Positions 1-7,130 of a DNA stretch of 11,855 nt are shown one piece after another (positions within the stretch are counted from its first letter, which is position 1; the number at the start of each line of letters is the position of its first letter). A model generated the notes under the pieces. That model saw only the letters and a program-made list of their open reading frames with translations. It ran no database searches and was not told where the DNA came from. The stretch covers positions 1-11,855 of the forward strand of contig JALSQA010000188.1 of NCBI GenBank assembly GCA_026985685.1, given 5' to 3'. Source of the DNA: Campylobacterales bacterium. GTDB taxonomy: Bacteria > Campylobacterota > Campylobacteria > Campylobacterales > QNZT01. A program made the translations under genes and the position numbers.

Positions 1-1025
1 TTATTTTGCTTTTTTAATTTTTGACGAAATATTTTGCCTCTTAGATAACGCAAAAATAGTAGAATGGAAACCATGCTTAAACTAAAAAATGCAATCCAAA
101 AATTATAAGTAATTTGATGTAAATATTTACCAGTTGAGATGACTATAAGATAGGCATTATTTTTGTGGGTTACAGGGTTAATAATAGGAATATATGTCTT
201 GATAAAGAGTTTCCCACCTACAGATTGAGGGAAAGAAAAACTATGTTGTTTTTGTTTTATATATTGATTGTGAAAAGATTTATCATATTGAAATAAAGGA
301 CTATTTGTATTATAGTGTTTATTAATGACAAAATCAGGATCTATATTGCTTTGTGTATAAACTTTGAAATTTGTGTACGGGAGCAATACTTTTTTTGAAA
401 TAATAAATTTTGTATCAATAAATTCATCTTTGAAATAAGATGCTAGAGTGTATGCTGAAAATGATAGTTCAACACTTCCTAAATAAGTTTTCTTTTTAAA
501 AAGAGGAAAAACAAATCTATATCCATCGTCAGCTATACCCATTTCAAAACCATCTATTTTATGATGTGTTTGATTAACATATAAAACTAACTTTCTAAAA
601 GAAGAGAGGTTATCTCCATATTTATTAGGAGCATGCATTCGTAAAAAACTATGATTATTTTTAAGATGGAAGTGAACTTGTTTAAAAGAATCTTTTTTTA
701 ATTTTGTATAACCTGGTAAAAGTGTTCGATAAAGTTTTTGACGATAATTGTTTTGTTTTTCTAATGAAGATGTTTGATTTGCTTTTAAAATAATATCTTT
801 TGTTTGTTCATTGTTAATTAGCGTTTCAAAGGCAATATTTGCTTTATCCTGAAAAGAGTGATATAGTACATGATATTGTGCATTAAAAGAGTGTGTAATA
901 TCTGATAAATATTCTTTAATTCGACTTTGTTTATCCCATGAAAGAATTGCAAATAAACTTACTTCTATGATTAACAATGCAAAAAAGAGCATTTTATAAT
1001 GCGAAAAAATGGTTATAAATTTCAT
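1..1025 (-). CDS. Membrane sensor protein, dCache_3-like periplasmic domain (3' part missing)
   Basis: The reading frame is open from an ATG at 1025 to the window edge, giving 341 residues without a stop, so the C-terminus is missing. Visible order: a short cytoplasmic tail, a first membrane segment at about residues 12-28, a periplasmic region at about 30-300, a second membrane segment at about 306-326, then a basic stretch (RYLRGKIFRQKLKK) at the window edge. The periplasmic region holds FLRMH (127-131), KYGDNLS (135-141), GFEMG (159-163) and YLGSVELSFS (181-190), a pattern I associate with double-Cache ligand-binding domains of the dCache_3 type. Such domains sit on diguanylate cyclases, histidine kinases or chemoreceptors; which one applies here cannot be seen. 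No clear Shine-Dalgarno sequence precedes 1025. The frame stays open upstream to about 1180, with a GTG at 1100, and Met12 is another possible start, so the N-terminus is uncertain. It is divergent from bcp. Confidence 0.8.
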   Translation of the reverse strand, partial: MKFITIFSHYKMLFFALLIIEVSLFAILSWDKQSRIKEYLSDITHSFNAQYHVLYHSFQDKANIAFETLINNEQTKDIILKANQTSSLEKQNNYRQKLYRTLLPGYTKLKKDSFKQVHFHLKNNHSFLRMHAPNKYGDNLSSFRKLVLYVNQTHHKIDGFEMGIADDGYRFVFPLFKKKTYLGSVELSFSAYTLASYFKDEFIDTKFIISKKVLLPYTNFKVYTQSNIDPDFVINKHYNTNSPLFQYDKSFHNQYIKQKQHSFSFPQSVGGKLFIKTYIPIINPVTHKNNAYLIVISTGKYLHQITYNFWIAFFSLSMVSILLFLRYLRGKIFRQKLKKQN

Positions 1026-1211
1026 AATAGTATAAATCGACCAAATAAGTTTTTGTTTTAGAATATGATAGAATATATCTTCAAAATTTATAAAGGGCAC
1101 ATCTAAAAACTCTAGGTATTCATAATGGGCATTGGAAAAGTAAGATTTTGCAAGAGATTTATGAAAACCTAGCCGTATCTAAGTTGAATAATGCCCTGAA
1201 AAGGAATAGAT
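1026..1211. promoter_or_regulatory. Divergent intergenic region upstream of bcp
   Basis: This 186-bp spacer separates the minus-strand sensor gene from bcp and should carry promoters for both. A 7-bp direct repeat, AGAATAT, occurs at 1060-1066 and 1070-1076, one helical turn apart, which is a spacing typical of response-regulator sites. Its reverse strand also gives -10-like boxes (TATTCT) suitable for the sensor gene. For bcp the best -10-like sequence is AATAAT after TTG (1184-1192), but it lies very close to the start codon and is weak. The bcp ribosome binding site is AAGGA at 1201-1205, six bases before its ATG. The 1097-1210 part also reads as protein-like sequence without a start codon (see findings). 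Confidence 0.4.
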
Positions 1212-1679
1212 ATGTTAGAAGTTGGAATGAAAGCTCCAGAGTTTTGTTTGCCTACACAAGATGAAACAGAGTTATGTTTAAGAGATTTGAGTGGAAAGTG
1301 GATTGTTTTATATTTTTATCCAAAAGACAATACACCAGGCTGTAGTACTGAAGCATGTGAGTTTACTGAAGCATTACCATCGTTTGAAGAGTTAGATGCT
1401 GTTATTTTAGGTGTTAGTCCAGATAGTCCTAAAAAACATCGAAATTTTATAGAAAAAAAAGATTTAAAGATTACATTACTTGCTGATGAAAACAAAGAGG
1501 TATGTAATTTATATGGCGTTTGGCAATTGAAAAAAAATTATGGCAGAGAGTATATGGGTGTTGTAAGAAGCACGTTTATTATCAATCCAGATGGAGAGGT
1601 TGCTGCTATTTGGACGAAAGTTCGTGTTAAAGGTCATGTTGAAGCAGTAAAACAAAAACTTCAGGAATTACAACAATAG
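1212..1679 (+). CDS. bcp: Thioredoxin-dependent peroxiredoxin, Bcp/PrxQ type
   Basis: A cytoplasmic peroxiredoxin that reduces hydrogen peroxide and organic hydroperoxides, with electrons normally supplied by thioredoxin. The 155 residues match the usual Bcp/PrxQ length and form a single AhpC/TSA thioredoxin-fold domain. The PxxxTxxC active-site motif is complete: Pro37, Thr41 and peroxidatic Cys44 in PKDNTPGCS. Cys49, five residues on, is in the place of the resolving cysteine of the atypical 2-Cys Bcp type. Arg119 in VVRSTFII is the conserved active-site arginine. Three other cysteines (12, 22, 98) have no assigned role. The start is supported by AAGGA at 1201-1205. The stop codon directly abuts the next start (TAG then ATG), so the gene is probably co-transcribed with queH and may be the first gene of the operon. 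Confidence 0.95.
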   Translation: MLEVGMKAPEFCLPTQDETELCLRDLSGKWIVLYFYPKDNTPGCSTEACEFTEALPSFEELDAVILGVSPDSPKKHRNFIEKKDLKITLLADENKEVCNLYGVWQLKKNYGREYMGVVRSTFIINPDGEVAAIWTKVRVKGHVEAVKQKLQELQQ

Positions 1680-2765
1680 ATGTTAGTTCATATCTGTTGT
1701 GCAGTAGATAGTCACTATTTTTTGCAAAAACTAAAAGAAAAGTATCCAAAAGAGAATCTTATAGGCTTTTTTTATGATCCAAATATACACCCCTTTAGTG
1801 AATATCAGTTGAGATTGCTTGATGTAAAAAGATCATGTAATATGCTAGGTATACCACTTTTAGAGGGTGAATATGACTATGAAGGATGGATGGATGCTGT
1901 CAGAGGATTAGAAAATGAACCTGAAAAAGGGGCTAGATGTGATGTGTGCTTTGATAATCGTTTAGAAAACAGTGCTAAACAAGCAGCTAAAATTGGTGAA
2001 AAGAGATTAACTACAACACTCCTGACAAGCCCTAAAAAATCACCGCAACAGTTGATTGATGCAGGTGGATTGATAGAAAAAAAATATGGTGTAAAGTTTG
2101 TAGCTCCTGATTTTAGAAAAGAGGGTGGAACACAAGAACAGTTCGCATTGGCAAAGAGAGATAAGCTTTATCATCAGGATTATTGTGGTTGTTTATATGC
2201 TTTAAATAAGCAAAGAGATCAGCAGAAAAAATTGGCAGATGAACTTTTTTCACCCATCAGCGGTCAAATAGAACCAGAGTCGATTCAAGATCGTATAGCT
2301 TTATATGAAAAACGTATAAAACTTGAAGAAGAGGGAACTGATTATAAAATTGTACGAGAAAAATTTTTAAATTACAGGTTATTAAGAGCATACATTAAAC
2401 AAAATGGTAATGTTATTCCCTCTTATGTGCTTCCTTTCTCAACACTAAAAAGAAAATTTACAAAGTTTCGTATTGTTGATAAAATTGAACATATTTATTT
2501 TACTAATCGTGAAGAAATTATCTGTATATCATTAAGTTATTTCAATCAATTAATTGGTAAAAATTATTACAATATTAAAGATATTATAAAAAATCCACCA
2601 CTTTATGAAGAAGAATTAGAGGCAAGAAGTAAAATTATTTATAACTATCTGTCACTTACACCTGTTATTGTACTTCAAAATATTGATGAAACAGCTGCTT
2701 ATCAACTCTACTTAGATGCCCATATATACGAGGATGTTAGAGAACATTTAGCAATATTCAGATAG
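1680..2765 (+). CDS. queH: Epoxyqueuosine reductase QueH with long C-terminal extension
   Basis: QueH (DUF208 family) carries out the last step of queuosine synthesis, reducing epoxyqueuosine to queuosine in the wobble position of GUN-anticodon tRNAs; it is an iron-sulfur enzyme unrelated to the cobalamin-dependent QueG. The family cysteine pattern is complete: the N-terminal HICCA pair (Cys6, Cys7), CDVC (Cys87, Cys90) and YCGC (Cys169, Cys171), with Asp10 just after the first pair. Other family-like stretches are FYDPNIHPFSEY (31-42) and TTTLLTSPKKS (111-121). The catalytic part ends near residue 190. Residues 200-361 are an extension that most QueH proteins lack, with a charged helix (about 202-235) and a mixed region I cannot assign. 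The start abuts the bcp stop with only a weak AGGA 13 bases upstream, suggesting translational coupling. Annotation as hypothetical or DUF208 would be the older equivalent. Confidence 0.88.
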   Translation: MLVHICCAVDSHYFLQKLKEKYPKENLIGFFYDPNIHPFSEYQLRLLDVKRSCNMLGIPLLEGEYDYEGWMDAVRGLENEPEKGARCDVCFDNRLENSAKQAAKIGEKRLTTTLLTSPKKSPQQLIDAGGLIEKKYGVKFVAPDFRKEGGTQEQFALAKRDKLYHQDYCGCLYALNKQRDQQKKLADELFSPISGQIEPESIQDRIALYEKRIKLEEEGTDYKIVREKFLNYRLLRAYIKQNGNVIPSYVLPFSTLKRKFTKFRIVDKIEHIYFTNREEIICISLSYFNQLIGKNYYNIKDIIKNPPLYEEELEARSKIIYNYLSLTPVIVLQNIDETAAYQLYLDAHIYEDVREHLAIFR

Positions 2766-2785
2766 AATAAATAAATTTTAAGAGC

Positions 2786-2790
2786 AGGAG
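2786..2790 (+). promoter_or_regulatory. Strong ribosome binding site of fabZ
   Basis: AGGAG lies eight bases before the fabZ ATG, in the only real gap (33 bp) inside the bcp-to-mreC block. It is the strongest Shine-Dalgarno sequence in the operon and fixes the fabZ start. It suggests that fabZ starts translation independently instead of by coupling to queH. Confidence 0.75.
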
Positions 2791-2798
2791 TTGCTTGC

Positions 2799-3245
2799 AT
2801 GTTAGATGTAATAGAGATACAAAAAATTCTTCCACATAGGTTTCCTTTTTTATTGATAGATAGAGTTTTAGAAATAAAAGAGGGAGAATATATAGATGCT
2901 TATAAAAATGTTTCAATAAGTGAGCATATTTTTCAGGGACATTTTCCTGGACATCCTATCTATCCAGGAGTTATGATTGTTGAAGGGATGGCACAGGCTG
3001 GTGGAATTTTAGCATTTAAAAGTTTGAGTGAAGAAGATCAAGCTGATATTGACAATAAAGTTGTATATTTTATGAGTATAGATAAGTGCAAGTTTCGTGC
3101 ACCTGTACGTCCTGGAGATCGTTTAGAATATAAGCTGCATGTGATTAAACATCGTGGGAATATCTGGATGTTAAAAGGTGAAGCTTATGTAGATGGGAAG
3201 TTGACAACTGAAGCAGAGTTGAAAGCTATGATTGTGGATAAATAG
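2799..3245 (+). CDS. fabZ: 3-hydroxyacyl-ACP dehydratase FabZ
   Basis: FabZ dehydrates 3-hydroxyacyl-ACP to trans-2-enoyl-ACP in cytoplasmic type II fatty acid synthesis and competes with LpxA for the 3-hydroxyacyl-ACP pool. The 148-residue protein is a single hot-dog fold of normal length. It begins with the family hallmark LPHRFPFLLIDRV (11-23). The active-site block GHFPGHPIYPG (47-57) supplies catalytic His48, and Glu62 in VEGMAQAGG is 14 residues later, the same spacing as in characterised FabZ enzymes. The C-terminal half carries the usual MSIDKCKFRAPVRPGD signature (92-107). The gene is followed without a gap by lpxA (TAG then ATG), a pairing conserved in many Gram-negative bacteria that balances phospholipid and lipid A synthesis. 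Confidence 0.97.
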   Translation: MLDVIEIQKILPHRFPFLLIDRVLEIKEGEYIDAYKNVSISEHIFQGHFPGHPIYPGVMIVEGMAQAGGILAFKSLSEEDQADIDNKVVYFMSIDKCKFRAPVRPGDRLEYKLHVIKHRGNIWMLKGEAYVDGKLTTEAELKAMIVDK

Positions 3246-4028
3246 ATGTCAAATATTCACCCAACAGCGATTATAGAAGAGGGTGCCGTCATAGCAAAGA
3301 GTGCTGTAGTTGGACCTTATACATTTATTTCCAAAAATGCAATACTTCATGAAGGCGTTGAAATTGCACAGGGTGCTCAAATCCATGGGCATACAGAACT
3401 TGGAGAAAATACAAAAGTTTTTCAAAATGCTGCTATAGGTGCTATTCCCCAGGATCTAAAGTTTCGAGGTGGTGATGTAAAGTTGATTATTGGTAAGAAT
3501 AATACAATTCGTGAATTTACTTTTTTTAATCCTGGAACAGAAGATGATAAAGGTATAACAAGTATTGGAGACAATAACCTCTTTATGGCATATACACACA
3601 TAGCACATGATTGTGTTATTGGAGATAATAATATCCTTGCAAATAATGCTACACTAGCTGGACATGTTCATTTAGGAAATCATGTTATCATAGGTGGAAT
3701 GACACCTGTACATCAATTTGTTAAAATAGGTGATCATGCTATGATAGCAGGTGCTAGTGCAGTTGCTCAGGATATCCCACCGTTTTGTTTAGCACAGGGA
3801 AATAGAGCAGTAGTAAAAAGTTTAAATATTGTTGGACTTAGAAGGCGGTTTGAAAAAGAGGATATTAATGCACTAAACGATGCATATAAAATGATATTTA
3901 GAAGTACAGAGGCGATGAAAGATGTTGCCCAGAATTTAAAAAAACAAACAAATAATAAAAAGGTAATTATGCTGTGTGATTTTATTTTAAATACGCAGCG
4001 TGGTATACCGTACGAGAGGATAAAATAA
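3246..4028 (+). CDS. lpxA: UDP-N-acetylglucosamine (or GlcNAc3N) O/N-acyltransferase LpxA
   Basis: LpxA transfers a 3-hydroxyacyl chain from ACP to the UDP-sugar, the first step of lipid A synthesis in the cytoplasm. The 260 residues show a left-handed parallel beta-helix built from hexapeptide repeats (about 1-185), then a helical C-terminal domain. By alignment in memory with E. coli LpxA, the key residues are His118, catalytic His121 (HIAHDCVIG), His140 (LAGHV) and His156 (VHQF), with a constant offset of four. The position matching E. coli Gly173, which sets acyl-chain length, is Gly169 here and would permit a long chain of about C14. Some Campylobacterota LpxA enzymes use the 3-amino sugar UDP-GlcNAc3N; this sequence alone does not settle the substrate. 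The start abuts the fabZ stop, and the stop overlaps the clpX start by one base (TAATG). Confidence 0.96.
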   Translation: MSNIHPTAIIEEGAVIAKSAVVGPYTFISKNAILHEGVEIAQGAQIHGHTELGENTKVFQNAAIGAIPQDLKFRGGDVKLIIGKNNTIREFTFFNPGTEDDKGITSIGDNNLFMAYTHIAHDCVIGDNNILANNATLAGHVHLGNHVIIGGMTPVHQFVKIGDHAMIAGASAVAQDIPPFCLAQGNRAVVKSLNIVGLRRRFEKEDINALNDAYKMIFRSTEAMKDVAQNLKKQTNNKKVIMLCDFILNTQRGIPYERIK

Positions 4029-5254
4029 TGTCAAAAAAAACATGTAGCTTTTGTCAGACACAAGAGAGTGTAGACAATAGACTTTTAGCAGGAGAGGGCA
4101 TTTATATTTGTGAAAACTGCGTTGTCTCAGCATATAAAATATTTTTTGGTGATGAAGGGGAAAAAGAGACTTCAGTTGATTTAGATATGGAGTTATTCAC
4201 ACCAAAAGAGTTAAAAAAAGTATTAGATGAATATGTTATTGGGCAAGATGATGCAAAAAAAGTTTTTGCAGTAAGTATTTACAACCACTATAAAAGGATC
4301 TTTAAACAAGATAAAGTGGCAAATGATGATACTGAGATACAAAAATCAAATGTTTTATTTATTGGTCCAACAGGAAGTGGTAAAACACTGATGGCTCAAA
4401 CTTTAGCAAAGTTTTTAAATGTACCTATCGCTATCGCTGATGCAACTAGTTTGACAGAAGCTGGTTATGTTGGTGAAGATGTAGAAAATATTTTGACAAG
4501 GTTACTGCAAGTTGCAGACAATGATGTGAAAAAAGCAGAGCAGGGTATTGTTTTTATTGATGAGATTGATAAGATTGCAAGGTTAGGTGAAAATCGTTCT
4601 ATTACCAGAGATGTTTCTGGTGAAGGCGTACAACAAGCTTTGTTGAAGATTATTGAAGGTTCACAAGTCAATATATCACCAAAAGGTGGCAGAAAACATC
4701 CAAATCAAGAATTTGCACAAATAGATACAACTAATATCATGTTTATTTGCGGTGGTGCTTTTGCTGGTTTAGATGATATCGTTAAAAAACGTTTAGGCAA
4801 TAATGTCTTAGGATTTAATCAGCAAAAAAGAGGCAAAGAAGAGGAATCAGAAATATTAAAACTTGTAGAGCCTGATGATTTAGTTTCATATGGATTGATA
4901 CCTGAATTGATAGGAAGATTACACTCTATTGCAACTCTTGAGAATTTAAGTGAAGAAGATATGGTAAGAATTCTTACTGAACCTAAAAATTCAATTGTTA
5001 AACAGTATAAAAAATTATTTGCGATTGATGATGTAGTATTGACTTTTGAAGAAGATGCTTTAAAAGCAATTGCACAATTGGCACTAAAGCGTAAAACAGG
5101 GGCTAGAGGGCTGCGTACCATTATGGAAGAGATCATGGTAGATATCATGTATGAGTTACCAGAACTTGCTGGGTATGAAGTGATTATTACTAAAGGTGTT
5201 ATTGAAAAAGAGGCAAAAGCAATTTATAAAAAACCACAAAAAAAGAGTGCATGA
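4028..5254 (+). CDS. clpX: ATP-dependent Clp protease ATP-binding subunit ClpX
   Basis: ClpX is the hexameric AAA+ unfoldase that recognises substrates such as ssrA-tagged proteins and feeds them to ClpP. At 408 residues it has the normal length. The N-terminal zinc-binding domain has Cys6, Cys9, Cys28 and Cys31 (CSFC, CENC). The ATPase has Walker A GPTGSGKT (113-120), the pore loop GYVG (147-150), Walker B VFIDEID (175-181), the SGEGVQQALLKIIEG block (197-211), an arginine-finger region PELIGRL (292-298) and sensor 2 in KTGARGLR (356-363). The ClpP-docking IGF loop appears as LGF (261-263). GAGAGGA at 4014-4020 is a good ribosome binding site for this start. The gene overlaps mreB by four bases (ATGA). 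No clpP is in the window, so the protease subunit is encoded elsewhere. Confidence 0.97.
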   Translation: MSKKTCSFCQTQESVDNRLLAGEGIYICENCVVSAYKIFFGDEGEKETSVDLDMELFTPKELKKVLDEYVIGQDDAKKVFAVSIYNHYKRIFKQDKVANDDTEIQKSNVLFIGPTGSGKTLMAQTLAKFLNVPIAIADATSLTEAGYVGEDVENILTRLLQVADNDVKKAEQGIVFIDEIDKIARLGENRSITRDVSGEGVQQALLKIIEGSQVNISPKGGRKHPNQEFAQIDTTNIMFICGGAFAGLDDIVKKRLGNNVLGFNQQKRGKEEESEILKLVEPDDLVSYGLIPELIGRLHSIATLENLSEEDMVRILTEPKNSIVKQYKKLFAIDDVVLTFEEDALKAIAQLALKRKTGARGLRTIMEEIMVDIMYELPELAGYEVIITKGVIEKEAKAIYKKPQKKSA

Positions 5255-6291
5255 TGTTATTAAATAAAATTTTAGGATTTTTCTCAAATGATTTAAGTAT
5301 TGACTTAGGAACTGCAAATACTATCGTCTTGGTAAAAGGGAAGGGTATTGTGATCAATGAACCATCTGTTGTCGCTGTTCAGATAAATCGTGCTGGAAAG
5401 AAAAAGCTTTTAGCTGTGGGCAGAGAAGCCAAAGAGATGCTTGGTAAAACACCAGGAAATATAGAAGCTATAAGACCATTAAAAGAGGGTGTAATTGCAG
5501 ATTTTGAAGTAACAGAGAGAATGATTAAATATTTTATTCAAAAATCACACTCAAGAAATAATTTTATTCGTCCTCGTATTATTATTTGTATTCCTTATGG
5601 TTTAACACAAGTAGAGAGAAAAGCAGTAAAAGAGTCTGCTATGAATGCAGGAGCTAGAGATGTTATTTTGGTAGAAGAGCCAAAAGCTGCTGCCATTGGA
5701 GCAGGTTTACCTATACAAGATCCTCAGGGAAACATGGTTGTTGATATTGGTGGTGGTACAACTGAAATCGGTGTTATCTCTCTTGGTGGATTAGTACGAA
5801 GTAAATCTATTCGCGTTGGTGGTGATAAATTTGATCAGGCGATTGTTGATTATGTAAAGAAAAAATTCAATCTATTAATAGGTGATAGAACAGGAGAAGA
5901 GATTAAAATTGAGATAGGTACAGCTATCATTCCTGAAAAAGAGATGAAGATGTCTATCAAAGGTAGAGATCAAGTTACAGGACTTCTTAAAAGAATAGAA
6001 ATCACAAGTAAAGAGGTTAGGGATGCTATTAGTGAACCTCTTAAAGAGATAGCTACAGCGATAAAAGAGATTTTAGAGATCATGCCACCTGATTTAGCAG
6101 GGGATATTGTTGAAAATGGTATCGTTTTAACTGGTGGTGGTTCATTGATCAGGGGCTTGGATAGTTATCTTAGCAAAATTGTAAAATTACCAGTATTTGT
6201 TTCTGAAGAGCCTCTTTTGGCTGTAGCAAAGGGAACGGGCAGAATGCTGGAGGAGATAGAGCTTTTACAGAGCATTTCTTTACATGATTAA
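5251..6291 (+). CDS. mreB: Rod shape-determining protein MreB (bacterial actin)
   Basis: MreB polymerises into membrane-bound filaments that guide lateral cell-wall synthesis by the Rod complex. The 346 residues match the family. An N-terminal amphipathic stretch LLNKILGFFSN (3-13) is the likely membrane anchor. The actin-fold motifs follow: phosphate 1 DLSIDLGTANT (14-24), the EEPKAAAIGAG region (142-152), phosphate 2 VVDIGGGTTEIGV (163-175) and the adenosine motif GIVLTGGGSLIRG (290-302). Two ATGs stand in tandem at 5251 and 5254. The first overlaps the clpX stop as ATGA and would suit coupling; the second would follow the TGA, overlapping it by one base. The stop overlaps mreC by eight bases, typical of mreBC. 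A rod or curved-rod cell shape is expected. Confidence 0.97.
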   Translation: MMLLNKILGFFSNDLSIDLGTANTIVLVKGKGIVINEPSVVAVQINRAGKKKLLAVGREAKEMLGKTPGNIEAIRPLKEGVIADFEVTERMIKYFIQKSHSRNNFIRPRIIICIPYGLTQVERKAVKESAMNAGARDVILVEEPKAAAIGAGLPIQDPQGNMVVDIGGGTTEIGVISLGGLVRSKSIRVGGDKFDQAIVDYVKKKFNLLIGDRTGEEIKIEIGTAIIPEKEMKMSIKGRDQVTGLLKRIEITSKEVRDAISEPLKEIATAIKEILEIMPPDLAGDIVENGIVLTGGGSLIRGLDSYLSKIVKLPVFVSEEPLLAVAKGTGRMLEEIELLQSISLHD

Positions 6292-7087
6292 ACAAAAAGG
6301 TTTATTCTTATTAGGGCTGGGATTTATGATATTTTTATCAATAAATTTTAGCCAAAAGTTTCAAAATTATGTACTAGATTTTTCCAATAAAATAAGAACA
6401 AATATAGTTCATTTTATGGATAATATACAAACAAAAACAAAAACATTTTTTCACCAGAAAGAACAAATACTTTTACTACAAAAACAATTACAAAAAAGTG
6501 AAAAAACTGCTCAGTTATCAGTAGCCTTTGCTTCAAAATTAAACCACTTTTTAGATGAATATAAATTACAAAATTATGATCCAGATTTACATTTTGTACA
6601 AGCTTTAGCATATGTAAAAATTGGTGATTTTACAAAGTTATGGTTAGATTTTCCAGATTTTAAAAAAGATCAAATATATGGTTTGTTATATAAAGGTTAT
6701 GCAGCTGGAATTGTAGATGCCTTAGATAATAAACCAATGGCAAGACTGCTTGGTGATCCTAAGATGATGTTTTCTGTTGCAATAGGTAAAGAGAAACATT
6801 TGGGTGTTGTTTTTGGAGATACTCCAAATTTATATGTAAAATATATTCCTGCATATGCTTCTATTAATGTAGGGGATGAAGTTATTACATCTGGTAATGA
6901 TAATATATTTTATGAAGGTATAAAAGTAGGTCGTGTAGTTGAGATAGAATCTAATAACCTTTATAAAAGTGCTTTAGTTAAGCCTTATGCGAGTATTCAA
7001 AATCCAAACTTTTTTTATGTAGTAGATGTAAACACCCTCTATATAAAAGAATTAAATACAACTAGAACTAACGATGCTCTAAAGTAG
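6284..7087 (+). CDS. mreC: Rod shape-determining protein MreC
   Basis: MreC is a bitopic inner-membrane protein whose periplasmic part binds and activates the PBP2-RodA synthase together with MreB. The 267 residues show the family layout: one membrane segment at about 7-22 (LFLLGLGFMIFLSINF), a coiled-coil-like helix at about 55-95, and a beta-rich region at about 105-250. Family-like points are GYAAGIVDAL (138-147), INVGDEVITSGNDNIF (194-209) and the EGIKVGRVVEI turn (211-221). Sequence divergence is high, as is usual for MreC. The start lies inside the end of mreB (8-bp overlap) with only a weak ribosome binding site, so translation is probably coupled. No mreD follows; the next gene is carB. 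Confidence 0.93.
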   Translation: MIKQKGLFLLGLGFMIFLSINFSQKFQNYVLDFSNKIRTNIVHFMDNIQTKTKTFFHQKEQILLLQKQLQKSEKTAQLSVAFASKLNHFLDEYKLQNYDPDLHFVQALAYVKIGDFTKLWLDFPDFKKDQIYGLLYKGYAAGIVDALDNKPMARLLGDPKMMFSVAIGKEKHLGVVFGDTPNLYVKYIPAYASINVGDEVITSGNDNIFYEGIKVGRVVEIESNNLYKSALVKPYASIQNPNFFYVVDVNTLYIKELNTTRTNDALK

Positions 7088-7090
7088 GCT

Positions 7091-7126
7091 TTTGTTATAA
7101 TTGCACAATTTTATGTCCCCAAGGAA
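7091..7126 (+). promoter_or_regulatory. Promoter and ribosome binding site of carB
   Basis: Nine bases after the mreC stop there is a perfect -10 box TATAAT (7096-7101) preceded by a T-run and G (TTTTGT). This T-rich, G-plus-TATAAT form is the style described for the housekeeping sigma factor in Campylobacter and Helicobacter, where a -35 box is usually absent, and none is seen here. Transcription would begin near 7107-7109, leaving a leader of about 22-24 bases. AAGGA at 7121-7125 is five bases before the ATG at 7131. carB can therefore be transcribed apart from the mre operon. Confidence 0.7.
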
Positions 7127-7130
7127 ATTC

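Noticed and set aside
1..3. TTA at the left edge, a possible stop codon of the minus-strand gene
   Set aside because: It is out of frame with the 341-codon open frame starting at 1025, so the gene runs past the edge and there is no evidence of a frameshift.
4465..5148. Minus-strand open frames inside clpX
   Set aside because: They are antisense to a fully conserved coding sequence, rich in Ser, Ile and Thr, and have no recognisable motif.
7101..7130. Longer CarB start at TTG 7101 or ATG 7113
   Set aside because: These lie within or just after the -10 box and have no ribosome binding site, whereas ATG 7131 has AAGGA five bases upstream and gives the normal CarB N-terminus.
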